Shown here piece after piece: positions 20,044-30,860 of a DNA stretch of 64,000 nucleotides. The translations under genes were made by a program, and so were the position numbers. Source of the stretch: Hemileia vastatrix (Eukaryota > Basidiomycota > Pucciniomycetes > Pucciniales > Zaghouaniaceae); contig JASXTE010000001.1 in assembly GCA_030280995.1 (NCBI GenBank), forward strand, positions 24,313,106 through 24,377,105, written 5' to 3'. Every line of letters starts with the position of its first letter. Positions within the stretch are counted from its first letter, which is position 1. Under the pieces are notes generated by a model. The model saw only the letters and a list, made by a program, of their open reading frames with translations, did not search any database and was not told the origin of the DNA.

Positions 20044-21191
20044 TGTGGTAGCCTAAAGTTTAGTACGGCACCTAAATATGTAAATGGAGTTATTACGGCG
20101 TGCAAGATTGGTGTTATTATTTTTTTATATAAAAGGGTTTTATTTAATTTATTGGAGTTTAAAATATGAAGAAACTGGTCACGAGCGAATGCCTACACAA
20201 ATACAATTTATTTTGCGGAGAAAACTTATTTTTATGGTCTAAAAAAATTTATAAGTATCAAGTCAAGTCACTCAAGAACCTTGGGAAATTTTCCCAGAAT
20301 TTTTACTATTTTTCTTATATTTTTAAATGAATTTTAAAGTTTTATAGAAATATTTACGTTTTCAAAAATTACTTAACTTTGATGAATTTTCACGGGGTAA
20401 TTAGAGCTGCAAAGACTACGAAAATTAGTTTGGTAGGTAAAGGGGAAGTAGCTCTATTATGTGTAATTTTTATAGATTTTTTATTATGGTTTTAAGGTTC
20501 TAAATTGAGTCCGGAAGTCCGGACGGACTCCGTACGGACTCCGCTTTGACTCCGTACGGACTCCGTTCCGGCTCCGTACGGACTCCGTACGGGCTCCGGA
20601 TTGACTCTGGAAGAGCTCTGGAGGGGAAAACTTAGGCACGTGACTAGGAATATTTAAGCGCTTCTCAAACTCGAAATTGAGAGGGGGGACACATCATACA
20701 GCTTAATCTTTAACCACTACAGTCTCAATTTTTATTACTCAACAAATTAAAATAACTTGTAATACCCTTATAACATTATTATTTTTTACATAACATCTTA
20801 GAAATACAATTCAACAGTTTAAATAACACTTCATACAGGGTATCTTTAGAAAGGTCTTCGTCGCTGGGACTTGATTATTGCTGTCTCATAAAAATTCAAA
20901 TTATTATAAAAACATAAAAGTCAATCTTTACAGATCTTTTACTGGTACACCTTAATTGTTGTTATCAGTATTTCTTTTATCAACAGCCACTTTCTTTAAA
21001 TCTCAATAAGCGTTAATTATTTTAGAGTTTCATTATTTTTATCAATCAGATCTAAGTAGATTGGTTAGCTTAGTGATTTAGAACACCTACTTTGTTATTT
21101 TTATTGGAAGGACGGGGTTTTCAGCTAAATCCACATATCTCCTCCGGATTCTGCTTACAGCAAGGCGACTGTAAGAGTTTACCTTACCATA
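20044..21191 (+). repeat. 3' LTR of the compound Gypsy element
   Basis: It starts TGTGGTAGCC and ends TTACCATA, followed by ACGC, the duplicated target. It is the complete partner of 1683-2842. Being next to the start of the antisense gene, it could also supply that gene's promoter. Confidence 0.9.
20509..20600. promoter_or_regulatory. CCG-TA-CGG tandem array in the 3' LTR
   Basis: Four CCGTACGG blocks (about 20530, 20552, 20574 and 20585) are joined by ACT or related spacers. The layout is the same as in the 5' LTR. They lie about 620 bases upstream of the antisense zinc-cluster gene. Confidence 0.55.
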
Positions 21192-21467
21192 ACGCATGGT
21201 CACATCAAATAATGCACAGGCGATTTGCCCTGAAAATTCCCAGTTTCGAGCCATGGAGGGCTCTTCTTTGTCATCGAGTGAAGGGAAGTCAGTGGGCCAG
21301 TCATCTAGGACAAACGCATTAAAAGTTGGGTGCATACCAGTCCAATCAGGAGTTGTGGGTCAAGGCTTTCATTCTGAAGGAGCAGTGGCATCCCAGGCGG
21401 TATCTTCTTCTAAACCAGGAGGGAAAAGTGCCAGCCAGGCTATACCAGGAGCCCAGTTAGTTTTATG
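21192..21467 (-). pseudogene. Right-hand (5') half of the reading frame split by the Gypsy insertion
   Basis: From an ATG at 21335 the minus frame is open to the insertion point, with a Trp/Asp-rich start and the end residues DVTMR at the ACGC duplication. It continues in the same frame at 1682. Upstream of the ATG the same frame stays protein-like (Trp/Pro-rich) back to 21467, broken by two TGA codons. The family is not recognised. It may be an exon of an older transposon gene or a host gene. Confidence 0.5.
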
Positions 21468-21670
21468 TCAATTTACTGTAACTAAAAGGGGCGTAAAAAT
21501 ATGCTTATTATGTATATAAATTAATCTTATATTGCATAATGAAATGATATAATTATTTTATTAGATATATATAAATATTCTATTAATTTTATTATTATAT
21601 AAATTATTTATACATTTAAATTAAGCAAGATATATATTCTTTAAAATAGGGGGTATCAATGTTGACCAAT

Positions 21671-21691
21671 CCGCAATTAAATTAATTGCGG
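21671..21691. repeat. Subterminal palindrome, left end
   Basis: CCGCAATTAA, one A, TTAATTGCGG: perfect 10-base arms. The CCGCAATTA motif recurs in both orientations near the right end, making it a candidate transposase-binding site. Confidence 0.6.
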
Positions 21692-21779
21692 AAAATAATC
21701 TTCATACCCCAATTATCTTCTGCAATTATTTTTGCTAATAATTGAGTTATTAGACACTTTACCTGTCAATGTTCACCTC

Positions 21780-22190
21780 TTATCCGACATTTTTTTACTC
21801 AATTTTTCATAACCACATCTTGGACAACTTTCTGTTATAAACACACATTGACCTACTTTCTGCCATAACCACATCTTGGACTACTCTCTGGATATGGCTT
21901 CTACCTTACTGCACATTCACATTCTCGTCCCATCCTGTCCATATTGAAGTAAGGGACGAGTATCACCAAAAAATTTTCACCAAAATATTTACAAGTCAAA
22001 AAAATTCTATAGCTTTTTTAAAAAATTGGCAATACTCTCCCCTGTATTTTATTGAAGCAAGGGGTGGGTATCACCAAATTTTTTCTAAGTCATCAATTTC
22101 ACATGTCAGATTTGAAAATTTGGCAATACCCCCCCCCTGCATTTTATTGAAGTAAGGGGTGGAAGTCATCTAAATTTAATATAATTACAT
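21780..22190. repeat. Subterminal repeats of the Harbinger element
   Basis: A phrase around ATAACCACATCTTGGAC with ACTTTCTG is repeated between 21805 and 21900. A second phrase (ATTGAAG, AAGGGGTGG, TATCACCAAA) is repeated near 21945, 22055 and 22145. No gene is seen here. Confidence 0.5.
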
Positions 22191-22461
22191 AAATTATTAA
22201 ATAAATATCTAATATATATCAATTTCCCTAGTTTAGAGTAATGACAATTCCTCAAGCCAAAATGCAGATCAAGTCTAGAAACTAAGTTTGGGACTTTTCA
22301 CAGGTATAGGCTAGAGGAACCCCATGAAACAAATAAATGTTATCATTATTACCTGTTATAAAACCAAAGGTCGTTGGCTCATCACATTACTTGAGCAAAT
22401 TGATATATAAAAAATATTTATTAAAAATTTATGAAAAAATATAAAATTTTTGAAGACAACT

Positions 22462-23107
22462 CTAATCCCCATACTTTTTGGATCTAGATAAAGTTTTTTT
22501 AAATTGATTAACTTTACCTTCTTTCTTTACCTTGTTGATTCTTTGAATCAACTTATGACTGATTTGAAATGAGCAACCAAAATGTGTGAAATCTTGACAG
22601 GATTCCAGACCAGGAGGAGCTTTGGTTGTTTGATGATTATCCTTAGAATAATTCCAAATAGTTTCAATGATACCATTTCCCAAACCAAAATCAATGATTC
22701 ACCTGTGGTCTGGAAAATATAAACCATGTCTTTTTATTTTAGCTGGATATGGTATTGGTTGGCCAGTTATCAGATTGATATATGAGAATATACCAAAAGT
22801 AAGAAAATTGGTGTCATTCCTATCAATATAAATCCTATTGTGAAATCCAGAATGAGTGATAATAACATTAGAAAATAAAAGATATTCATGGGTGATATCT
22901 TCCAATTTGGAGTCACACCAATTCGGTATTCCAACTTTGGTTGCAAGTTCATGATTTTTTTCAAATGCTTTATTACAGTGCTTTTTGATTCGAAGAGCAA
23001 GAAAAGAGTTAAAGGAAGGTAGAGTGTCCCATAAGCAAAAATCTTCATCTTTTTGAGCTTTAGTGATATTCTTGAGCAATGAATATATGCCTATATAATT
23101 GAAATGC
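22462..23107 (-). pseudogene. Tet/JBP-like 2OG-Fe(II) oxygenase gene, decayed, inside the Harbinger element
   Basis: The minus frame from a probable acceptor at 23108-23109 to the stop at 22462 is open apart from one TGA at 22699-22701. The order of motifs fits the basidiomycete Tet-like oxygenases as I know them: HNRIYIDRND with the metal-site Asp, a FGIF segment, an FPDHR strand, IDFG, GIIETIW, then the distal NHQTT His and FGCSFQIS near the C-terminus. The usual His of the HxD pair appears as Tyr (TAT), which one C-to-T change would explain. Upstream exons are not resolved. The family oxidises 5-methylcytosine or its kin in known members, and in fungi it is linked with KDZ transposons. With the stop and the His change this copy is probably inactive. 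An unrelated cupin fold is a less likely reading. Confidence 0.55.
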
Positions 23108-23189
23108 CTAGATAATAATCATATAAGAGTTTCAGAATCCTTATCCTCTAAATATGCAATATAAAAATGTGAAATAAGACAAGTGAAAT

Positions 23190-23515
23190 TTGGAAAAAAG
23201 GCTCAACTTTAAAGGTCAAAATCTCAGCAACCACTGAACCTAGTTCAAACCTGTTTGTGGGAAATGAAAGATATGCTTTAGTAGAGTCTTCAGTTGAAGG
23301 ACATGTGATGTAAATAAACCTAACCCTAATTTGTTACATAAAAAAATGAAATATAAATTTAAATTTGGAAAAAAAGGCTCAATTTTAACGGTCAATATCT
23401 CAGCAACCACTGAATCAAATTCAAATCTGTTTGTAGGAAATGAAAGATAGCCTTCAGGAGAATCTTCAGTAAAAAGAACATTAGATTTGAATAAACCTAA
23501 CCCTAATTCCGAGTC
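23190..23515. repeat. Two-copy tandem duplication of about 170 bp
   Basis: The stretch from AAATTTGGAAAAAAGGCTCAA to AACCTAACCCTAATT occurs twice (about 23190-23335 and 23365-23505) with moderate divergence. It lies within the Harbinger element between its two genes. Confidence 0.8.
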
Positions 23516-23519
23516 TGAA

Positions 23520-24343
23520 TTTCAAAATTTTACAAAAACTTGAAAAGTGGTAATGAAGATGAGATCAAAAGGAGTTTTATAAGTTCACTGTTATCCAGAT
23601 AAGAGTCATATATGTATATAAGTATGAAGTTTTCATAAAAGGAATGAGATATCATATAGTCATGAAAAAAAGGAGATGAAACTTACCTTGATTGAAAAGA
23701 AGGAAAAATAGAGTGAGAAAGATTGATGTTGGAATTGTGGGGAAATTGAATATGGAGTAAGTGAAATGCATAAAGAATGTGCAATGTATGTGTTTCAATG
23801 AAATGGAGCCAAAAAAAAGTGAAATAAGGGAAAGGGGGGATAATGACAATGCCAAGGAGGGATGAAGAGTAGGGTGATGGAGCTAAAAAAGAAAGTAAAG
23901 AGGGAGAGAAAAAAAAGGTTAATTATACCGTTGAAATCAAAAATAACCACTTACAAAAAAAATTTAGACAAAAAAAATAAAATAAACAGAAAAAAACAAA
24001 AAAAATTATAATTAGTAATCAAAAAATCAAAAAAAAGAATAAAATGACTTACCTGGAGAGATGAGATGACAAAATGAATGAAACCAAATTGTTTGAGGGA
24101 TGTTGGAGGAGAATAGGAAAAGGATATGAGGGATGAGTGAAAAAAAAAATCTCTGACAAAATATGCAATTTCAGAAAATATGCGATTTCATGTTTAGCTG
24201 GTGAAAGAAAACCAATGAGCCATCCAAAAAAAAGATCTTCACCATAAATTCCAAAAAAAAAAATGAATATGCAGCAAACCAAAATACCAAACCAAGTGAA
24301 TGAAGTACACTATGAGGACATTTGGAGAGTAAAAAAAGATAAT
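23520..24343. other. Intergenic part of the Harbinger element, no gene
   Basis: A-rich sequence with purine runs. Open stretches on the minus strand are rich in Phe and Leu from poly-T and show no domain. It could hold the missing upstream exons of the oxygenase gene, but none can be defended. Confidence 0.4.
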
Positions 24344-25657
24344 TTAAAAGGGTGGTGAAGAGAAATGTTGGAGAGTAATAGGCATAATGATAGAGTGTAT
24401 GCTGGTTGAATGAATGTTTTGTGATTCAAGGGAGGAAAGAGCCGGTGCTGGTTCAGGATCCTCTTCTTCATAAAGATAATTCCACTCATCCTTTAAATCA
24501 GCTAGGATATTGTGGAGTATAATGCAAGTCATGATCCAATGATTTGCAGTTTTGATCTCCAATTTTTTTTGAGATTGGATTCTGAGCTCCCAAAGACTAG
24601 AAAATTGTCCCTTTAAAATACCTATAGAATGTTCAATTTGTACTCTTGATTGGGCAAGGTGATAATTAAATTTAATTTTGGGGTCATTTTCTAAGGTTGC
24701 ACCACGGAAAGCAGGTATAATGTACTTCCCACTTGCATATGCTGAGTCTGCAAGGAGGTACTGAGATTCATCAAAGTATGAGTCAGGGGTTTGAGAAATC
24801 CTTATTCTTTGGAAGATGGAAGAATCATGAAATGAAACAGGGCAGCCACTATGAAAAGCAATAAATTTTTTATTGACATCGCATACAAGTTGAACAGCAA
24901 TAGAGTATCTAGAAAGAAGATAAAAAGTTAGTTTATGAAGGATGAGAAATCAGAGAAGATTTTGAAGAAACCTTTTTTTGCGATCAAAATAATGGTTGCC
25001 ATCATGAGCAGGCTTTTGACTCAAAGTTATAGTTGTGCCATCAACAAATCCTACACAGCCAGGGAAACCTTCAGCATGCATTACTTGAGAGGATTCAAGT
25101 CGCTGTTCTGGAGTTGGCCAAGAAAGTGTTTGAGACTTGAGGGAAAGAATAGCAATCATACAGCGCTTGGTGTATAATATCACTTTACCATATCCTATGT
25201 TAAAGAGATTATCCAAACGTCTTACAGCAGCACCGTTTCTATTTGAGCCAAAGCAACATAGTGCAACAGCAAGTTGGATGGCAGGATTACGCTGTTTGTT
25301 ATGGGAATTGTTATGAAAGATAGGATGATTGGAGATGAGTTGATAAAGTTTGAAGAAAGAATCGGGAGAAGTTCTAAAAAGTTGGGTGAAGTTTAAATGA
25401 GGAATGTTGAGAATGGAGGCCAGATCATATTGGGGATCATGATAAAGATTTGGCCCCCTGGTGATGATGTAACGCTTTTTGGAAAGAAAACACATATAAG
25501 CTAAAGCATTTTCCAAATCAGAGTCAGATTTATAGTAAAGAACTAAAAGAAAAGTAATAGCATTCATTGTTGATTGAAGTAGCTTCCTAGTAGAGAGGTG
25601 TTTCATTGTTGCCGGTGGAAGAGTTATGTGATGAGGGAAGTGGGAATTCACCACCAA
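24344..25657 (-). CDS. PIF/Harbinger-type DDE transposase (416 aa, one intron)
   Basis: Exon 1 is 25657-24972 and exon 2 is 24908-24344, joined over a 63-base GT-AG intron (24909-24971), with Arg-Tyr encoded across the join in the typical YFDRKKRYSIAVQ block. The catalytic triad is visible: Asp in GCVGFVDGTTI, Asp in QYLLADSAYASG and Glu in RVQIEHSIGILKG. The C-terminal NHWIMTCIILHNILADL matches the usual end of the domain. An upstream helical region with FRTSPDSFFKLYQLI precedes the core. No stop or frameshift is seen, so this is the best-preserved enzyme in the window. The usual Harbinger partner (a Myb/SANT-like DNA-binding protein) is not found; an oxygenase-like gene lies there instead. 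Confidence 0.85.
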
Positions 25658-25870
25658 ATGTGCAGTTGGGGTGTGTAGATAGAAAAAAAACTTAAGTGTT
25701 CGCCACCAAAATTAAGTAGCATAGAGTGAGAAAAGAATTAAGGATGGCATCAGCAATTATGAGTCATGTGACTTTCTTGCAAATCCATCATGGATGATAT
25801 GAGTTTGGGATCAGGAATTAGGAATGGAAATTGGGGTATAAGAGGCGGGATAATGCATTATTGTGGATTG

Positions 25871-25902
25871 CTTATCCACTAGCCCTGGGGCTAGTGGATA
25901 AG
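25871..25902. repeat. Perfect 32-bp hairpin near the right end of the Harbinger element
   Basis: CTTATCCACTAGCCC, TG, GGGCTAGTGGATAAG: perfect 15-base arms, about 85 bases from the right terminus. Confidence 0.85.
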
Positions 25903-26339
25903 AAACTTCCGCAATTAATAATGTCTGATCCTGGAAAAAAAATTCCTGATCCCTAATTGCGGATCCCTGAAAATTGATACCCCCTATTATGGCGCATTTT
26001 TTATGTATTTAATATATACAAGTTTATAATTAATTAATTATATATTATAACTATAAGTGTAAAATTGACTTATAATGTAATTAAATTAATTAAATAGATC
26101 TATATATTAAATAAAACTTTTCATACATTATTAAACAATAATATTGGGCGCTTTTTTGACCATTAATTGTGTCAGTAAAATTATTAAATAAATTATAACA
26201 CTTATTTAATAATATGGTATTAAAATTCTCACTTTAAATTAAAAATATCATTAAATTAATTATATGTTTCATTTAAACTAATTATTGAAATAATTACCTA
26301 GTTAAAGCAATTAATTAAAATTGCTTTATACTGGATTGA

Positions 26340-27148
26340 TGTCACGCGCCACGTGACACTCAAGGCAAAAGAAGCTCATTAAATCAATAATACAGAGGTC
26401 TAAATCCATACTTGAAGCGCAGAAAGCAATTCTACATAGCAACTGCAACTTTCCTTTGTGTACTCACTATTCAACTGCGCTAGTCTAAACTCTAAATCTA
26501 AATTAGTCAATCTCTCAATAGTGTGTGTTAGTCTTTTCCTCAATAAGCGACACACAGCACAATAGTCAATGTAATAGTCTGCTAAAAGGTTTATTAAATA
26601 TCTGTAGATTATTAAAAGGGGTAGTGAGCATGGACGGAATGGTTAGTGGAGGATTAAAGGGTTGACGGATGTTAGTGAGGAGGGTCCAGGTGTAACAGGT
26701 GTATTTTTCAATGGTCTGTGGTGTGCGGAATAATGGATGGGTATGAGGTCAATGCGAGGAGGAGTAAAGGATATAAAAGGGGTTGGGTTTTGGTTCGACA
26801 TTCTTTAGAATTAAATTATAAAATGTATATATAGTTAACAGTGGTAAAGCTTCAGGTTAAATAATTATTATTGTATCTTTCCTTATTTTCTCAGTAATCA
26901 TTTCTCAATCCTAAATCTTTGATTATTGATTTTCCAACCCTTTGTGAGATCTTAAGAATATTAATATTACCTTTAAATTATATTAGAATTTTTCTTGAAC
27001 ATATCTTGAAGCAGTAGCTCTTTCTTTGAGTCATCTTTGAATCACTTCCTCGGACATTTCCTCTGTGCCTTGAAAAAGTTTCTAAACTCCTCCTTCCATC
27101 TCACTTCCAGGAACACCCTTGAACTTGTGCGTAGGTCGTCCGGTGACA
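26340..27148 (+). repeat. Solo LTR of the chromodomain Gypsy family
   Basis: It starts TGTCACGCGCC and ends GTCCGGTGACA like the LTRs at 51527 and 59241. It is flanked by a perfect 5-base duplication ATTGA (26335-26339 and 27149-27153). No internal region is attached, so it arose by recombination between two LTRs. The CG-containing TCGA words of the other LTRs are often TTGA here, in keeping with decay by C-to-T change. Confidence 0.92.
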
Positions 27149-27153
27149 ATTGA

Positions 27154-28600
27154 ATTGATTACATGGATTTTGGCGTGAAAATGATTCTAATTGTTTTAAT
27201 TAAACCCATTACATCTCACTGTAACAACTGTTTTGGGTTATTTTACTCACTGTTCTCATGTTTCAGACTTACTTGGTTACTAATTAATTTAATTAATTGT
27301 TTTGGGAAGCTATGGTGGGAAAATTGATTACTTACTCACGGGTTTAGTTAATTGTTTCATGTTTTTCTCTTAATATCTATGTTTCATTTCTATTCTTTTA
27401 CATTCTTGTTTTAGCCTATTAATATTTTGTATATACTGATTTGTGGCACTTCAGAGGTCCCCTGGTCTATAAAAGGGCCATGGGTAATCCCCTTTAACGC
27501 ATCACTTATTACACTCAACTTTTAACATATTTTTTAAATATATATAACACGTTTATTTTATTTTAATTAGTATTTTAAATCTAATTTAAAAGGTAAATAA
27601 ATATTATAAGGTTGAAGTAAGTCTATTAATAATAGTAATTGTCTGTTGCGCATTGAAGATAGTACTTACTTAAATAAATATATTATAAATAAATAAAACC
27701 TCACTGTTGTGTCAATCTTAAGAAATAGCCATTTCAACTCTTTTATTTTACTCAATTATTTTATTAATTTCATTACTCTAAACCTTTTCACATTTTTCTC
27801 TTCCTCCTCTCTATTTTCTCCACCTTCTTCTCCTTCTTCTAGACGACCGGCTTACAAAAAGAGTATTGTTTGGCAGAGGAGGCGTCTCAGAATAAGGAGT
27901 GGCTGGCACATCCTAAGAAAAAAAGATTAGTATTAGTTTTAGGTCAGGCAAGGAATAAAGTAAAAAAGGAACTTACAGTATGAATACTCTCTTCTGAAAA
28001 GAGCAATCAAGGAATGGAAGCAGAACTACTAAAATTAGGTGCTTGGAAATCATCCCTGGCACATTTTTTGACTGGAGGAGTAGCTTCTGCAGGCGCAGGA
28101 CATTTGATGGTTATCTGACACATCATATCCAAGGTGGAAGCGTCTGGGTTTAGATGCACAACAGTGGACAATCCATTGTAGCTACACTTCTTCTTGCGAC
28201 TTGTGCATAAATTTCACAACTAAAAGGATGAAAGAAATTGAAGTTAGTAATGATAGGATAATAGAAAAAGGAAGGAAGACTCACGTTAAAATAAGTGTTT
28301 CCACAGTGGGATTATGAGAAGTGTCAGGAGGTTATGCCATGTTTGATGCAGTGGGTTCAACTTGTCCTACCCATCAGTGTAGTAATTGGTGTCATGGGAG
28401 GAGCAACAGGGGGCTTCGTTTGCACAAATTGTTGAATGGTGTCCACGACATTGGCCAATTTTCAGCATTTATTGTGTTATTTCTTGTATTCATTATTTAA
28501 AAAGTTAAGATAATATAAAATGGTATACAAAGTAGAAGATGGAGGAAGAATAGGCTGCAAAGCGCAGGGTATTTATAGGCTCATGGGGACAGTTGCAAGT
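27154..28600. other. 3' internal remnant of a third Gypsy element, with a possible antisense zinc-cluster relic
   Basis: This lies directly upstream of a polypurine tract and LTR in + orientation. On the minus strand, 28216-28184 reads stop-x2-Cys-x6-Cys (LCTSRKKKCSYNG), which fits the second half of the zinc cluster of the two antisense genes if the stop was once Cys. A GT-AG-like boundary (GTGAGT near 28280, TTTTAG near 28222) flanks it. The rest is unassigned. The 27709-27930 open stretch is low-complexity. Confidence 0.35.
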
Positions 28601-28610
28601 AGAAGGAGGA
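28601..28610 (+). promoter_or_regulatory. Polypurine tract of the third Gypsy element
   Basis: AGAAGGAGGA directly precedes TGTGGTACAC, the LTR start, in the same arrangement as at 20034-20044. Confidence 0.7.
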
Positions 28611-29874
28611 TGTGGTACACACATCGCAGGTAACTTATCTTTTGGACTAATCATCTTGTGTATCCTGAGAAGAACAAAAGAGAAGCATAACGCAGAAGAT
28701 AGAGCTATTATAAATATATTATTATGATTTTAAAAGAACAAAACAAAAGAAAAGCATGGAAAGGGATTTACGGTCTGTGTGCTTGTATTTTGCAGAAGGA
28801 TATGCAGCATAAAGGAATTATCAACTTAGGAGTCCAAGCACTGAATATTATTGATTTGTATTTTCCAATAATTATGTTTTATGTGTTAGAAAAGAATTAT
28901 GGCTCAAGGAAGGCCTCAAGTACATATTATACTGCACCAGGGCTAGAGTGGTAACTTACTGAAATAGGTAATGTAAGTTTCAGAGGCTAATTAGTTAAAT
29001 AAATTGTCAGAACTATGGACTTAGCAATGAAACGAGGAGAATGGGGACTCAATCACAAAATTACCCAAGAGTAGATGAAACTAGGATCAGCGCTGAAAGG
29101 TGACAACCCAGGAAGTATTGCTGAAACAATGCAAAGGTACAGTCATAAGCGCCCATGTGGAACATGAGTTAAACAAGTACATACTAGTTTTAGTAAGCTT
29201 AGGGTATGTTTAGTTCCTGTAGTTGTTACAAGCAGTGTATTTAGTTTACTAATGAATTAGTTAGTGTTATACTAATGTGATGCTAGAAACAGCACTGGAG
29301 ATCCACTAGGGAACTGTGTCTGGAGTGTTGAAAAATATAAGAAAGAAAGGCTATCTTATTGGAGCAGGGAGGTAGATAGATTATTATTGAGATCAGTCAT
29401 TTTCATTACAAACATGAGAGCTTCATATGATATACTTTTGAAATATATTGTGATATATAGCAATTTTGTCTATTTTGTGATTACTCTGTTAAAAGGTTTG
29501 CGCATCTGTGTGTGTATTTCATATAGTTTAGTGAAAAGCCAAACGCAGAGGGAATGTATAAATTCAGTAGAATAAACTATTATTAGAGTTATTTTATTGC
29601 TATAATAAGGCATATTCAGAGAGAGCACTTCAAGAGGGAGTAGCTGTGGATATTAGCCCTTATTAAGAATAGAAATATCCAAATAGTAATATTTGTATTT
29701 CCTTATCTTTTAACTCATCTCTCAACTCATATACTATCTATTCAGATACTAGTATTACACATTATTGAACTGTCTCTAAAATAAGAGTTGCAGGTGCTTC
29801 TTTTTAGAAATTGAAAAGAAGAACCAGCCCATCTTGCATTCTGTCTACTGCTTAATACTTTAGAACTCTCTACA
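28611..29874 (+). repeat. LTR in + orientation (3' LTR of a third Gypsy element)
   Basis: It runs TGTGGTA... to CTCTACA and is a diverged, inverted counterpart of 35375-36722. It joins directly to minus-strand pol sequence at 29875, so it appears to have inserted into, or recombined with, the minus-strand relative. Confidence 0.75.
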
Positions 29875-30860
29875 CCCCTAGAGTATTTTCCCAGAGCCTG
29901 GTCCATATTCCAATTGTTTCAAAAGGATATCTTTTCCTAAAATTCTTTTTAATAACTCAAATGACTGTTTTCATTCCTCTGTCTAATACCATACAAAATC
30001 TTTCCTTTTTAAGTGCCTTAAAGGTGAAGACAGCAAATCAAAATTTTAAATAAACATTCTTACATATGTACAAATGCCTAAAAACCCTCTAACTTCAGTA
30101 GTATTTCTTGGTCTCGGCCATGTAAGCACCTTATTCTTCTGCTTTTCAGCAATGATCCTCCCTTCCTTCCATACCACATTTCCCACAATATCTAGAACTG
30201 GAACGCAACAAGTAAACTTGGATCCAGAGATCATTAATCTTGCCTCCTCTATCTTAAATAGCACTCTCTCCAGGGTAATCACATATTCTCAAACAAAACC
30301 TCTAATATACCGACTCTCCTGTAACACTTCCCTATAATAGTCACTGGCTGGTATTTTATAGCCCCATCATCAATGAAAATTCCCACATGCTCTTGATCTT
30401 TGTCCTGCAGTATCCATATCATTTGAACTTGGTATACTGCCACAGAATTTGTTGCACCTTGCAGTAACCTTGTCAACATTAAACTTCCCAGTGGTGTTTC
30501 AAATGTAGTCATAGGCCTGGATTATTTGTCTGATTCACACTCATCATATCCTCCAATGATATCACCTAATCCATAACATGCCCGTCCCATAAAAGAATAC
30601 ACAAACTCTTCTGGTTCTGGTGGCATTCCTGCGTCCTTTACCGCAACCTTCTTCACATCCCTAAGATCATGAACAGCACTCAATTTACCACTGTGCTTGG
30701 CAACACAAAACACTGGACTTTAACAACTAGACATAGATTGTTCATAAAAGCCAGACCTTAACCTTTCCCTAATTAATTCCGTATACTCTTCTCTTATAGC
30801 TGCTGGTATTGGAAAAGCCTTCTTCTGCCATGGCACATGAGGTATAACTGGAACAATATA
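29875..30860 (-). pseudogene. pol: Decayed RT/RNase H of the minus-strand Gypsy relative
   Basis: Read on the minus strand it gives FCVAKHSGKLSAVHDLRD, then ACYGLGDIIGGYDE, LLQGATNSVAVYQ, VGIFIDDGAIK and PRNTTEVRGFLGICTYVRMFI. These are clearly homologous to the main element's pol, but frames change and stops occur at about 30520, 30300 and 30040. The RNase H start is cut at 29875 by the + LTR. It is a dead copy of a sister family. Confidence 0.85.

Larger units (their letters stand above)
1683..21191 (+). mobile_element. Compound Ty3/Gypsy retrotransposon: LTR - internal A - truncated LTR - internal B - LTR
   Basis: Three LTR copies (1683-2842, 8384-9343, 20044-21191) separate two internal regions. 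Internal A has lost integrase and the whole 3' region, and the deletion runs into the first 155 or so bases of the middle LTR (join at about 8383/8384). Internal B is full length (9344-20043). The outer flanks carry the 4-base duplication ACGC (1679-1682 and 21192-21195), so the array behaves as one insertion event that was later expanded. Order in internal B: primer site, gag, protease, reverse transcriptase, RNase H, integrase, hairpin-repeat region, antisense zinc-cluster gene, polypurine tract. Confidence 0.88.
21648..25985 (-). mobile_element. PIF/Harbinger-type DNA transposon (4.3 kb) with transposase and a Tet/JBP-like gene
   Basis: The ends are inverted repeats starting AGGGGGTATCAAT at 21648 and ending ATTGATACCCCCT at 25985, both continuing to a CCGCAATTA motif. 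The flanking 3-mers AAT (left) and ATT (right) differ by one base. Subterminal repeats lie at 21780-22190. Inside, on the minus strand, are the transposase (24344-25657) and an oxygenase-like gene (22462-23107). A 200-bp MITE with the same ends lies at 61823-62022, which supports the boundary call. Confidence 0.8.

Noticed and set aside
21196..21519. Plus-strand 107-codon frame at the right flank of the compound element
   Set aside because: The minus frame there continues across the insertion and is the better supported reading.
23490..23505. AACCTAACCCTAATT, resembling the fungal telomere repeat (also near 23317)
   Set aside because: Only about two units long and part of the local 170-bp tandem duplication, so there is no reason to see a telomere relic.
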